From Macropodus opercularis (Eukaryota > Chordata > Actinopteri > Anabantiformes > Osphronemidae), in the NCBI GenBank assembly GCA_030770545.1, contig CM061098.1, forward strand, positions 2,580,001 through 2,644,000: a DNA stretch of 64,000 nt. The letters are read 5' to 3'. Of the stretch, positions 24,961-37,380 are shown piece after piece. A model generated the notes under the pieces. It made no database searches. It was not told where the DNA came from and saw nothing but the letters and a program-made list of their open reading frames with translations. How positions within the stretch are numbered: the first letter of the stretch is position 1; every line of letters begins with the position of its first letter. Both the position numbers and the translations under genes were made by a program.

Positions 24961-25079
24961 GAGCTGTCAGCGCAGAATAACCTCCCCGCTGCTGCCACCC
25001 TTGCCCCTGTCCCCAAAACAGTGGCATACGGCTGTCATCGCCCAAAACAAGATGTCGTGTCAAGGCAGGAAAATTACAC

Positions 25080-25300
25080 AATAACGAGGCCCACTTGAGA
25101 TTAGGCTAATGAGAAAATGAAAACACAATTTAATTCTTGTCAGCGGCAAGGCGTCTTTAAATTACCTCTCTGAGTAGCATGCTGATTAAGAGAAGTCTGC
25201 CACTCAGCCTGCTGCCCACTATAAATAGCCCCTGGGCTTTTATGTAGACCACGCTTGGCGTTCTTCATTGCAGGGGGACATTAAATGCCGCCGCGCACAC
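25080..25300. promoter_or_regulatory. candidate enhancer with perfect MEF2 site
   Basis: CTATAAATAG at 25219-25228 matches the MEF2 consensus YTAWWWWTAR exactly (and could act as a TATA-like element). Upstream, GCTAATGAG near 25104-25112 and an AT-rich CAATTTAATT near 25126-25135 are homeodomain-like. No exon is apparent downstream, so an enhancer is favoured over a promoter. Confidence 0.36.
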
Positions 25301-25859
25301 ACTTACATATATAATCATGCAATCCCTGGTGAGCGCACACGTATTACACCACACACAGCTCTAGATACTGTTCTTGAACGCTTCAAGCTTTAGCAAACCC
25401 TCTAGATTGTGTCTCTACAGCTGAATTTAGACATGTAGCTGTAGTTACGTACTGATCCTCCTTTATACGTGAAGAGAGACAAATTAAAACGCATTTTTAG
25501 ATCCGAAAAGTGATTCAAAATCCAAATGGCATCTTTATCTTTTTGGATTCAGGTACTTATGGAGAAGATGCTGATTGGCGTCATAGAGAATAGTTCATTT
25601 AAAACCAACCTCTCACGAGACTCAAACTCAGGTTTAGCTTGTAAGTTGTGCGCTGTCTAGTTTGAACTACTTCCGCTCTCTCTCCTTACAATTAAGGGAC
25701 TTCACTGCTTACTTTTCAAACATTCACATCAGGCAGACATTTGGTCTTTTAAGTTTAGATTTTAGTTTGCAAACAACTTACCTTCTCTCACGAAGCCTCC
25801 GCCTCCTGAATCGCCCTGTAGCCTGCATCCCTCTCTTTCCCTGAGAGCTTTTTACCAAC

Positions 25860-26060
25860 GTGCCATCTGCAGTTTGCTTTCTGTTTTGATGTCGTGATGG
25901 TAATTAACTGGCAGAACGTAAGCTACAGCATGTCACGATACGGCCACATCTCTGTTCCCAAACAACCTGCAAGCATATGGCACCAAATGTTACATTTGCC
26001 TGAAAGCCTCAGAGATGAGCAGCAGGGCCATTAAAAGGAAAAGGCAGGTTGCAGTGAGAC
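25860..26060. promoter_or_regulatory. candidate conserved non-coding element
   Basis: TAATTA at 25901-25906 within a balanced-composition block. Moderate appearance of an enhancer; no coding signal. Confidence 0.28.
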
Positions 26061-26289
26061 GCTGTGTCAAGGGCTCAAGAGTTGAACCGAGGGCTTTCTG
26101 TTCCGTGCCAACAATGCCAGTGAACACATTCGTGCCGTGCTTGAAGCAGATAAGCTTTCACAAATTAGAGACAAGCACAGAAGACAGTGTAATTAATTAT
26201 ACTCTCCCTCACTGGCAGCCTCGAGTACTAGTGCACTGCCTTGCTCAAGGATGTGGCAGCATCTGCTACCGGCTTACCTGACGCATACC

Positions 26290-28500
26290 TACTGACCTGC
26301 TGGGAGATTCCTTCGCGTCTCTGAGGTGTAAATACCTGCTGTTTTGGTAAATCCATTAAATAGTCAATCAACTCAAGGTGTGTGAACAATTTACTAAACC
26401 TACATGATGTGTTTTCTGTAGGAACCTGGAAGTGGAAGGTTTGCTTTTTATTGCTTTTCATATTTGTGTCCATTGACACAGCTACATATTTTATTAGTCA
26501 TATGTGAATATTTGATGCTTGGATAATTGTATTTTTCTACAAACATCCTGTCACGTCACCAAACGGAGTGACCGCACTCATGATCTTCTCTCCTTACACA
26601 TTCCACTGGTTCACCAGGACTTTGAGCAGCCAAGCGGCTAACGCCATTTCCAGCTCTTTACGTGCTCCGCTGCTCTCCGTGTAGCTGCTCTCACCGAGCC
26701 ATATGGCTCGCGGACACGCTTCCCATTTTTCAGATAACTTCTCAAGCGAGAGGACAGGACACCAACACAAAATGTCCACCCACCCACTCTCACCCAATCC
26801 ATGCTGTGCACAGTTGCTATTGGCCACTTCAAGATACTTTTTGGTTAGTCTTTGAAGTGAAATTGAGGTTGAAAGTGAAATTATTGCAGTGTATGAAGCA
26901 TTTCATTTTCATTTACACCAGTTGGAGAAATTAAGAAAACTACCCAGCATTGAATCTGAGCATTCCTTAAATGACTGTATCCTCTCAAACCCTCAAAGGG
27001 CTCCACCACCGAAAGAGTTAAGACTTCCTCTCCTCATGGCCCGATGTTGGCAATGCATGACAGCGCCAGTTGACAGCGCCGGCTATGGATGACAGATGAC
27101 TGTGGAGGAGGGAAAGCTTTGGTTGTGTATGTGTATGAGTTGGGGTGATTATGAAGATAAGGTGTCCATGGGAGCTCTGAGCAGCGGTGCACACGCACAC
27201 ACACCAACACATCACCACGACCGGGATGTTGTTCCGTGCATGCAAACCTGCACACGCAAACACATGTGCATGCACAGCCATGCGCACGCAACCACACACA
27301 GCCACACACTTTCCTCCCAGGCATCATCCCATCTATTTGACACAGTAATTACAGCACACACTGATTCCAATGATGGATGAACTCCCAGTCTGGGATGAGC
27401 AGTCTCCTTCCTCCCGCTCGCTCCTCTCTTCTGCCGGTCTCCCTAGTGTTTCCCTGTCTCTGTCGCGACACAACCTCCAGCAATGTTACATACTGAGCCT
27501 TAGTACATTTAATGCTGCTGCAGGAGGATGTGGAATATGGTGCATGACAGCAGATAACAGTGTTTTGGCTCTTATGTGCCAATTAGAGAAGTGAGTAGTG
27601 AGTTATTTTTACCATAATTAGAGTCTGATACATTTTAGCGAGCTACTAACACACTTTATAAAGGTTCACTTGTTTTATTTGTTTCAGGATGTTTTTGTCT
27701 TGTTCCGTGTTTCTCATCCATTCAGTACATATTCTCTTTCCTATCTAGAGATAAAAATAAAGGGGAGTTTCTTTTTTTTTTCTGGACTCACGTAGTAGCA
27801 GATGCCTTCTGGCACTTAACAGAATGGTTAATGCAGCACACAAAGACAAGGGCCTCAGTTCGATGTGGCTGTTTCATTGAAGGCCAGCTTTGACCTGCAC
27901 GGTCAGCGTCACCTTACAGAGAAGCAAAGTGATGGCTTAAAACATAGGCTGTGACAGTGACGTGAGTAGCTTCGAGCGTTATCTCAAATCAGCCATGTTG
28001 CTGAATCTCCACGGTTGGTACAGTGAGCTGGGAGGAGGACGACACGCGAAGCTGAGCCAACGATGAGATGTGTGTAATGTGAGGAGAGAACGTTTTCCGG
28101 GTTTTTATAAAATGTCACGATAAAATGTAGCTGATGTGTTCTTCATTTGAAATACTGGCAGCTTTGCTGTAATATTAAAAATATTGGAAAAGTATGAAGG
28201 CACATTAAGTAAGTTATTGGAAAAACATCAGTTTTTTTTTCTTTTACAAGTTGTTTTCATATTAAAGTCTAATTCTCAGCTAAAATACTGGCAATATTTT
28301 CTTTAAAAATCTACCAGTTGTAAGGGTGAATAGAATATTCAGATCTACATGACCAGTTTGTAACAGTTAAGCACATTAGATAAATAATAGCTATTTGAAG
28401 TGATAAGTGAGTGGGGATTTAAAAAGGGAGAATTTCAGGTATACAGAGGGTAAAAATGGAAGAAAGGCAGGCTGTTGCCTCAAGCTGTGAGTGAAGTGAT
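26290..28500. other. gene-free stretch with CA-rich tract
   Basis: Filler with unrecognised frames on both strands. The notable object is the imperfect CA/CG-rich tract at 27186-27310, listed separately. The stretch is AT-rich after 27600. Confidence 0.5.
27186..27310. repeat. degenerate CA/TGCA-rich alternating tract
   Basis: About 125 bp of imperfect alternating purine-pyrimidine sequence (CACACG, CATGCA and ACACAC units). It is an aged (CA)n microsatellite with Z-DNA-forming potential. Long frames on both strands here are products of the low-complexity composition. Confidence 0.8.
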
Positions 28501-28519
28501 GCTGTGTGAAGGGAACGTC

Positions 28520-28870
28520 CTGCCCATCCTCATGCCGGGCCAGGAAACCAGCCACCCCTGACACATCAAAACCTGTCAGGAGGAGAGCACAGACACAGGG
28601 AGGTCACAGCGAACGGGACAAGCGACCTTCTCGTCGCCTGCTGATGTCTTTTTCATTAGTCGCAGAGGGGAGGGGTGTGGCGCGTGCAGGGGGCAGCCGA
28701 TCCGCTCGACTGCCCCGGCAAATTGGCCTGAAATGCGAGGCAATCGAGGCTAATGTCATTGCTCACGCAAATTAATGCAAGTGCCATAACACTGTGAGTG
28801 CTGCTATTAATATGGAGGAGGTTCTGTAAGAAATTATCTAATCTCATCATGCATTTTATGAGCTATGTAA
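28520..28870. promoter_or_regulatory. candidate conserved non-coding element
   Basis: GC-balanced left half, then a homeodomain/POU-like right half: GCTAATG near 28749, ATTAAT at 28771-28776 running into an octamer-like ATGCAAGT, and a second ATTAAT at 28806-28811. Among the strongest enhancer candidates by motif density. Confidence 0.4.
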
Positions 28871-29269
28871 ATGTAGAAGACGCTTGTAACTAAAAGGATG
28901 ATTAAACTGCCAAGTGCGGGCTGTGAAATGAGCTTCGGTGCTTTTTCGGTCCAGAGAGAAATCGGACTCCAGACTATAGATTCGAGCTGTTTTTCAGTTT
29001 TCAGTTGTGAAAATAGTTACATGTCTCACGTTAGCGTTTCATTGTTGCATCACAGGCTGAACCAGCTGAAGAACATGGCTTTTGACATGGACTCAGAATA
29101 TGCAGGCAACACAGAATATCAAACGTACAGTAGAGGAGACAACAACATCTGTGTCGACTCATCTTTACATGTTAGACAGATAATCAGAGATTTTTTGTTT
29201 TGCTCTTTATTCCCCAGTATGAAGCCAAATTTCAACTGCTTGTTATTCAGCTGCAGCCTTAACTGTTAA

Positions 29270-30880
29270 ACTGTTCATCCAGCCTCACATGAATCACTGC
29301 CACACAATAGTCTGCTGGCCCTCATATAACTGAAGCCTTTCCGCCACATAATATTTCTACAGACTGGGGAAAGGCAGCGCTTCCAGAAAGGATGTGAACA
29401 TGGGCCGTGGGCACATTGTTGGCCTTGGGTCTCACCACGCTCCAGTCTTCCAGGGCTTTTGGAGTAAAGGGGGGGCGGTAGCTGTGTCGTCCACTTCTGT
29501 GGTTTCCTGTTCGCATGGCTTGTGGACCTACAAGACACCAGGGATCTGACCACTGCGAAAGCATATTCACAGGAGGCAAGTAAATCCCTTCTTGACGTCA
29601 GCGGCGTGTTGGGTTCGCGTGACGTGTGGAGCACTGAGAAACAGGCAAAAATGACTTGGCTGCTTTTCCGACAGTGTGACTCAGCGTTGTCTGTTTACAG
29701 AAGGACACGTGAACGACTACAAGGCCAAATAAACGCTGCGCTCCATCCTGCAACGGCCATGGCAACAATAAAACTGAGAACAACTGTTCGTTTATTGGCT
29801 CAGAAGCAAAACATAAATCTTATTAACTGCACACCAATAAAACAAGAAGAGACATGCAGACACAAAAAGCATGCAAACTAAAAATATCAGTTAAAGTATC
29901 TGCATGAGACAGACAGGACCCTTTTATATTACACCCAAGAGCTGTCTTCTGTGATTTCCAGACCCTCTTACTAATGTCAGCATTGCATAAATCTTAGAAC
30001 AATTGTCATCACCTCAGGAAAGGAAAATATTTTCTTGCTCTGTATCCTTGTCATGTTTGCACATTGGCACGACCCCCTATTGTTGTACAGGAGCAAAATG
30101 GAGCTCTTTGATGCGCGAAGTGATTTACGGACACAGAGAACATAAACAAATGGTTCATTCAGGACTCTGGACAGGAAGTGCCCCGCAACTTCAAACACAG
30201 GCTCTGAAAAAAAACAATGGCCCGAGGTCAATTTCTCTCCTGTCACATTATTTTCTGTCACTGAGCCCAGTGGCACAAATAGCTACACCTGACTTTTCTG
30301 TAACGTCCATCACTGCCCGTGATAGGTTGCCATGACTCACTTACACTAACACAGGATTAATTTACACCCTATGAGAAAAAAATAAATAAATGCAAGAACA
30401 AGGTAAAAATTTCTTCAGTTGTCTGTCATGTAAACATGGTCCTTACACATGAACCATCATCATTTAGTCATGTTTAGCTACTTTGTGGAACCTCAAAAAC
30501 ACTGCATGGCCAAGAAAACGTCACCCACTCTTTATATTATTTATAGAATTTCTTAAATCACCTTTTGTTATGATTGCAAGCCTTTCTCTTGGCATTGTTT
30601 CGATCATTTGTGGGCAGTGTTTGTAAACATAAGATGTGAAGTCTCACATTGGATGATTAATATGAGTAATTGACATATTAGCTTTTTTTACAAATCCAAA
30701 ACAGTAAGTAATTCTAAACAATTTCTCTACTAGGCCCAGAAAACCCAATAAAAAAAAAAGGCTTTAAAAGTGTAGACAAATTATAATACGATAGAATTAG
30801 ACATTATTTGTTTATTATATTTGGATTGTGTATTCTTTAGGACCAGTCTTTTCTACAGAGGAACCCCAGGGTACCGACTG
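29270..30880. other. gene-free stretch, nothing resolved
   Basis: Unrecognised frames of up to 119 codons on opposite strands overlap each other (29275-29634 minus, 29522-29881 plus, 30003-30335 plus, 29977-30276 minus). Such mutual shadowing argues against coding. AT-rich after 30360. Confidence 0.5.
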
Positions 30881-30889
30881 GTGGAGGGG

Positions 30890-31240
30890 GCTGGGGATTT
30901 GCTCTTTAAATCAGAATCCTGTTGTGTTACACAGGGAGAAATAATCATTCATTAACTCCTCTGGTCCCACAGAGGACGGGGGGAGGCTTCGACGGAGCCC
31001 CTCATTGTTGCGTCCTCTCTGCAGCTGGGTCAAGCCGATTGGCAGCACACATAATGATCTTAAATGGATTAAATGGCCAAACACGCCCCAGAGTTTGCTG
31101 TTCAATTATGAAGTGGATCAGTTTATATAATGGAGCCCAGTGTGGAAACAAGGGACCAGAGAACCCCGGGGGATTTCAGGGAACAGAGGAGAGGGCTGGT
31201 TGGAAAGGTGTTTTTAATGGGAGCTGGGAGGGAGGGTGAG
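30890..31240. promoter_or_regulatory. candidate conserved non-coding element
   Basis: Homeodomain-like sites recur: ATAATCATTCATTAA around 30941-30955, ATAATGAT at 31051-31058, GGATTAAATGG around 31067 and CAATTAT at 31103-31109. The right end is purine-rich with GGGAGGGAGGG near 31224. A good enhancer candidate; the 105-codon plus frame here is considered incidental. Confidence 0.4.
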
Positions 31241-31249
31241 CTGGTGTGT

Positions 31250-31280
31250 GTTTCAGCATTTATGTGTACGTGTGTGTGTG
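31250..31280. repeat. short (GT)n tract
   Basis: Interrupted GT repeat just after the 30.9-31.2 kb element; too short to be classified further. Confidence 0.6.
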
Positions 31281-31649
31281 TGAGACATGTCATCTCTCAA
31301 TAAGCTCCCTGAGGAACAGAGTTTATTGTCACAGTGAAGAGCCTGACAGACAGGTTAATCAATCTGGCAATTTGATGTTGCGCATCTCTCTTGTTGCCAC
31401 TCGCTCCACGCTCCCAGGTTGGACGTGTGTTCGAGCTGTTTGTTCTGCAGTGAGCTTGCTTCAGTTGTACAACACCAGGTGGAAATTCTCTTGTTACCTC
31501 AGCCTTTTCTCAAACGTGAGTGAAGAGAGCGCAGCGAACATCTGCATGCAAAATGAGAGGAATGTGTCCCTTGACTGGGAGGATAGTTCAACACGAACGC
31601 AGGTCACTGCCAGTAAAGGGGCTGAATTCAGGTTTGTACAGTAAACCAT

Positions 31650-34600
31650 GATTAAGCTGCTACATAAGACCAATATGGGTCAAATGGAACAGGCTTGTCC
31701 ATCCATTCAGTACGTGAGAATAAACAGTATATTCCTGAATGGATCATACAATATCCCAGTTCTTCAGCATCATAAGACCAATTAATCCATCTTAATGATT
31801 TTTTTAATTGTTTATTTTTTATGTAATACATTTTAAAATGTCTTTCTTTCTATAAGCATTTGGGAAAGTGCTGATATTATATCAAAAGGTATGATATTAT
31901 AATAATGCATCCTGGTTGGATCATTTGCTGCACAACTTTATGTTCACATTTTATTATTCCCATCATAACAATGTGCTTGAAACCTTTCTGTTTTTTCAAA
32001 CGCGTCTGTGCTTTAAGACCAACCGTGTGTCTGCACGTCTCTTTTACAGCTACGTGATCTAAGTGGTCACTGAAGTGCAGCACGGACTTCACCTTACTTC
32101 GCCGGTGTGTGTTGTGACAGCCTTGATTAATTTGATAACGATGACCTATTGTGGCACTGCATGCTAAGGTAAGCAGAGCTGTCTGCCCGGGTCAGGAGGC
32201 GTAGGAGGAGGTCGCTGTATAAGAGAGCTAACTTTGTTAATGGAGACGCGGCCAAAGGGGAGACGCAGTCCAAGGACAGGCGTCAGTGGAAGAGTCTTGG
32301 AACGAAGTGGACAGTAACCTTGAAGTGGATGTAGGTCATCACACAGGCTAAGTCAGTGTCTCACACATTGTTTCCTTATTTTATTTCAGGGTGTTTTATA
32401 TTTTTTAGCTGCTGTTGTTTCCTGTGTGTGCATGTTTATAATTCTTCTTATTTTTATTTTAAGTTCAGCAGTTTAAGGTTTTATATAGTTGTTTTTAATT
32501 TTATTCCGTGTTGCACATTTTTCTCTGGGCCCCACAGTCTCTGAAAGCTGCTATTTCTTTCCCGTCAAACCTCCGCTTGTGCTGCGAGAGCTACACTCTT
32601 CCTCACCTTCTCAACGAGGAGGAGACCAGACACCCGATACGCATCCAGGCCGGACAGTGACTCATCCTTTTCCAGGGTCAACTGGAACTTGAACCTTTAA
32701 TCCCAAGGATCTCAGAATCTGGAGAGTTGCAGATTCCTTATCATTTACATTAATCTCAGGAATTTGCACCATGCCATGAAGACACAGGCTCCACTTACTT
32801 AACTGACACAAAATAGGGCAACAGCTACGATGATACTTGACTGGTTATAGCCTCACAACCATATCATGCACTTGGTTGTAAATAATAATGTAATGAGTTC
32901 AGCGGGGGGCACATGTTTAAAGTCATGACGTGGTTTAATATCTGTAACTTTTGATCAGTTAATGTTTCGATTCAAAGGACTTCTCAGTATCTACGCTTTT
33001 ATTGCTACCTCAGCAATGAACATCTGCAGCTCTCACCTTCGGCTAAAAGTTCAAGCTCGTCTCTCGCCAAGAGCTTTGAAGTGATCCTTTCAGAAGGAAA
33101 AAGCCCAACACTTGTCCGTAAACCTTGCCAGGGCCCGTACCAGGGCCCACACGGGAAATGAACACCGCTTTCAGAACTAACTGCTTTCTGTTACAGGCTG
33201 TAATCTGTTTCTTTTCACCTCCACAAGGTGTTTTCTGAGGCAAATCAGCTTTCAGAGAGTCAAATTGTAAATAAATCTTTTGGCTGCATTTCTGCAAAAA
33301 TTCTGGATGAAAAAGATGGCGAAGGAAATTTAATCTGTCTCTGGAAATGCTGCATCAAGGTAATTCAAGACAACACAGCAGCTGTGAGGATGACATAGAT
33401 CATTTCAAAGTACCTCTTTTTCCACTGCTTGATATCGGACTGCTGTGGCTGCAGGATACCAAATAAAGTGGAAGCTACAGTACAGAGCTGTGTTCAGTTG
33501 ATCACAACCATATTAAACGCAGCTGTATCTCTGTGTTACTGCATCACTTTTGACTCTGTAACATGGATCACGGTGGATCATTGTGTACAAAGTCAAACCT
33601 AAAGGTCTGTGATACGGAGAAATCCCTGTGGCCTAGAATTTAATTACAGTACAGCCGATATTGTAGACATTTAAATATATAACAGCAAGCAAAATTGTAT
33701 TATGGCCTTATAGTTTCTCAACACATACTAATATAATAACTACGGTACAACAGTGTTTTATTGTACATGACAATAATATTGCATCAGAAATCCTTGAGTT
33801 GTCAGACAAGACACACAGTAAGAGTTTTACAGGCGCTGATGGTGATGAGTCAACCACTGTCCATCCAAACACTGGACATTCGTGATTAAATACTGAACAT
33901 TACAAAAGAAATAAAATAAGTTCCTGAACATCATACAAAGAATGAACCTGTTTTGGGGGATTTATTGTTTTATTTATTTAATCAATTTCAAAAGCTATGG
34001 AGAAATATTTTGCATGTGAGACCTGATTAATGTATAAAATAAATAACTACTATATAATATTTTACTGACTTAATTATTTATTCAACAATATGATCGTGTG
34101 TGAAGATATAAAATACTCCCTTATCCTCCTTGTGTCCGTTGTGCTGTACTGCTGTGATTTGCCACTTAGCAGCTGACAGTGTGCTATGCTGCAGCCATCT
34201 GAACGTCCAGCAGTCACTGCTCCGCCTAACTGTCGTATTGTCTCATAATAATTAAAGAAGTCAGGGGGTCGCTGCCACACTTAGCCCCCTTTAGAGCCGT
34301 CACCGACAGCAGCCAGATAACAAACGCAGATAAAACGTATCCACTTGAAAACAATCTTTTTAATATCCAGGTAACTTTAAATGAATGTGCACCTAAATAT
34401 TTTATTTTGTCATGCATTTAGAGAGTCACATAACCAAATAAAAACCCTATAAAACTTTTAATTTCGTATTACTATTAAATTAGACCAAAGCTTTTATTGC
34501 TTGGTTCTAATATTGCAGTAGTGTTTTATGTGTTATCTGCTGTTTATTGGTAAAGTTTGATCCGTAGTCAGCAGGACTCAACTGCGGACCCTGTGCACAA

Positions 34601-35020
34601 ATACTGTAGCTTCGTTATTGTTCTTGCGGGCGACTCTACGTCGCTGTCAGCTCCACTGTATGTGACATATCCAGTAAAATAAAAGCAACCCAGCTCCAGT
34701 CATCAGTTTAATTTTGTTATTTAACACCAGTGAAGGGTGATTCTGTGGAAACAACTGGTTACGACATTGGCAAGAAATTACTTAACACTCATCATTTGAT
34801 TTACAGTCTCATTTATCCCCGAGCTCTGAGACCACAAATGGAGGTTCTTAAAGTACTCAGCAGAGATGTCTCTTTGCTTTTTTTAAAGTTATAATGGTCA
34901 TTGAGAAAGAGGCTTAAACCCAAGATAGAGCACCGACCTTAAATACAAAGCAGCAGGAGATGGAAGAGTTGGCTTTCAAAGGGAGATATATGGCCAGTAC
35001 AAGACCAGGATCAGTTGCTT
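31650..35020. other. gene-free stretch, mostly AT-rich
   Basis: Largely AT-rich filler. Seen here are a 10-bp inverted repeat at 31701-31710/31735-31744 and a tandem 9-bp CCAGGGCCC pair at 33128-33136/33140-33148. No supported gene, RNA or transposon. Confidence 0.5.
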
Positions 35021-35029
35021 TGGGAACTT

Positions 35030-35250
35030 AAAACCTCAGATGACAGTGAGAGCCATTTATAATATTAAGATGAATAGTCTCATCGTGGCACCAGCCGCCA
35101 TGGTTGGGAGTTTGTCTCATTTGATGCAAATGAACCACATCACTGTGTGTTCTGCTTATTTAAAGGCTATTTTAGGGCAAAACAGTCGGTTAAAACGAGA
35201 GAAATGCAGCAGGGGAACGTCAGGAAGGCCAGTAAGGCAGGAGAAGCCAG
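35030..35250. promoter_or_regulatory. candidate enhancer with POU octamer
   Basis: Perfect octamer ATGCAAAT at 35124-35131 inside a block that also has an AT-rich TTTATAATATTAAG patch near 35056-35069. Start of a 1.5-kb run of enhancer-like segments extending to about 36480. Confidence 0.38.
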
Positions 35251-35389
35251 GAGGAGCCAGGCTGCTCTTTACTTCTGCGTAATTATGCACCTTGTTGATT
35301 TTGGTTTATGGTCTTAATCCTTCACTATTGAAGAGATATGACAGCGTCTGCCTCACCTCATTTCGGGAGTATCCCACTGTGGCAGGTAA

Positions 35390-35700
35390 AACCTCCCAAA
35401 TCAATAGCACATATGGTCTGCATTACAGTGGGAAAGGCCCAAAACCCTCTTTTCTAGGAGAGCGGCTCACACTGATGACAGACACGTTCTGATTCCACAT
35501 ATGCTGAAATGTAGAAAGCGCTACATGGCCTCTTTGATACGGGATGATTTATAGGGCCTTGACACCAGTTGCAAATGCCTTTGGTGAGGGCAGGAGGAGG
35601 GCTGCACCGCAAGTGGATAGTGTCGATCAAATCACAATCACGGCCACTACGAAATGGATTGAGTTTGCGCTCTGAAGTTTGTGGACCAATCACAGTTTGT
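35390..35700. promoter_or_regulatory. candidate conserved non-coding element with TCF/LEF site
   Basis: CTTTGAT at 35532-35538 fits the TCF/LEF consensus CTTTGAW, and TTGCAAATGC near 35570 is octamer-like. Frames on either strand are unrecognised. Confidence 0.34.
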
Positions 35701-35759
35701 TCCTAGTTTGGTCAACATCATTAAAGGTTTTTTCTTCTAGACTCCAAAAGGTTGGTTAA

Positions 35760-36040
35760 AGTTACATCCTCATGGATATTCATTGCTTTCCCACTGACAA
35801 TGCCATCTGGAGGAAATAAGGACATTTAATTGAACATCTCTCCATATTCGTGTTGTGCACAAATTTCATGCTCCAATTCAACAGAGACTGAGGCAGAGAG
35901 CTCAGTGAAATCTGCCCAGCACGTCTGCCAAAGTGCTCTACATTACAGCGAGGTCAGCTGGGGTCACTGTCTTGGGAGGTATAATTATATCATAAAACTA
36001 ATCCTCTCACATCCACATAATGGTGGATAAACAGAGTCTG
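35760..36040. promoter_or_regulatory. candidate conserved non-coding element with homeodomain palindrome
   Basis: ATAATTAT palindrome at 35981-35988 (core TAATTA 35982-35987), a TTTAATTGA near 35825 and steady non-repetitive composition. Enhancer inferred. Confidence 0.36.
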
Positions 36041-36059
36041 ATTTATGACACTTCTCAAG

Positions 36060-36480
36060 TTTAAATCCAGGATGGTGCAGCTAACTAAATTAGCAAACAG
36101 GGGATCACTCAGACCCTTAATAGGGATTGTTGGGGATGAGCAAACCTGTTCCCAAATCTTAATTACCGATCACATTACTTGCGATCATCAAAGTACCAAG
36201 CGCAAATGTCAGACGTTTGTTTGAGTAGCGGTGGAACTTGCTGTTGACTCAGACCATCCGAAACTGACCTGGCATGCAAATGAGGTCTTTAGCAGCGATG
36301 GCGTAATCTGGTTTAGCGGACATCCATAAATATTTGAGAACACCTCTAAACCAAGCTGGGTACTAGAAGACAATTAATACAGTTAGCCTTGACACGCTAC
36401 CAACTCCCAGGACAGAGTGTACAGTAAGTGACAGCGTGCAAGCAGTGGCTTAATGTCGTTTTGCATCTCCATTACGCTCC
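36060..36480. promoter_or_regulatory. candidate enhancer with octamer and homeodomain sites
   Basis: Contains the palindrome CTAAATTAG at 36085-36093, TAATTACCGA at 36160-36169 (the same 10-mer recurs at 57406-57415) and a perfect POU octamer at 36274-36281. The latter is the second octamer in this 1.5-kb run. Strong motif clustering; no coding signal. Confidence 0.38.
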
Positions 36481-37079
36481 AGTTATTGGATAAAGCTGTG
36501 AAACGCTGCTGCTCAGTCACGAGATGCTTTTATTTAAGTTAAAAAATCCAACATGTGAATGTTAGCAGGCAGAAAGCTCCCGATCCTGCATGTTGTGACA
36601 TCTTTTCATCTGCTTCTCATTAATGGAAAGAATTTCAAATTTCGGTATTATGGTTTTTGAAATATTTGCTCTAGTAACAAATCCTCACCGGTGCAGACAT
36701 TTTGACTTTGGGTTTACGTTCTTAGTGTTTTGATTGTATTTAGTTATTCTAGTCTTAGCTTTTGTGACACGGACTGAATGTTAAAAGTTGAATCGTTCTA
36801 CAGGATAGACATTAAAATTCCTTTGGAAGACGGAACGTGACGCTTGATGACGTTGTGTCATTGTCATCTATGATCCAACCATGAAGGCTGGGAGACATTT
36901 ACGCTCCTGTTTTTAGTGAGTTTCTGCTGATCTCTGTATTACGATGGTCTGTTATTAGAAACCTAAACTGTCTTTTAATTCAGAGCTACAAGCCAACGCC
37001 ACCGTTTAAGCCAACATCAAAGTGAGTGAAAGCCCGAGCTAAGCCCGGAGCTGCGAACACAATGCAGTCTTCATGCTGG

Positions 37080-37380
37080 CAGGTTGTTTGTTTACATGTG
37101 GCCTGAGATAATTAGCCCAGAAGTAATGACTGCTCTCTGATGACAGCCGCTGAAACCCGACTCCCAGTGTGACATGCTTTCCTTGTCGCTCTCCCCTGCC
37201 CAACAACTGCAGCAGGGCTATTTTTGCCCTGGCTGCTGGCGAAACCAGCCTGGCGCCAGCTCCTGGGACCTGGTGAGCTCCAGGGGCCGACGAGGCCGAC
37301 GCTGCCCTTTGGCCCTTAACCTCCCAGGCACTGCCAGCATGTTTTACCGTGACCCACCATACAAATGAATATATCTTCAC
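37080..37380. promoter_or_regulatory. candidate conserved non-coding element with FOX and homeodomain sites
   Basis: A FOX site TGTTTAC at 37089-37095 lies 14 bp from TAATTA at 37109-37114. The GC-rich right half holds short dyads around 37228-37262 (GCTGG/CCAGC and CTGGCGCCAG). Overlapping frames on both strands (37039-37380 minus, 37174-37368 plus) suggest stop-poor non-coding DNA. Confidence 0.38.
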
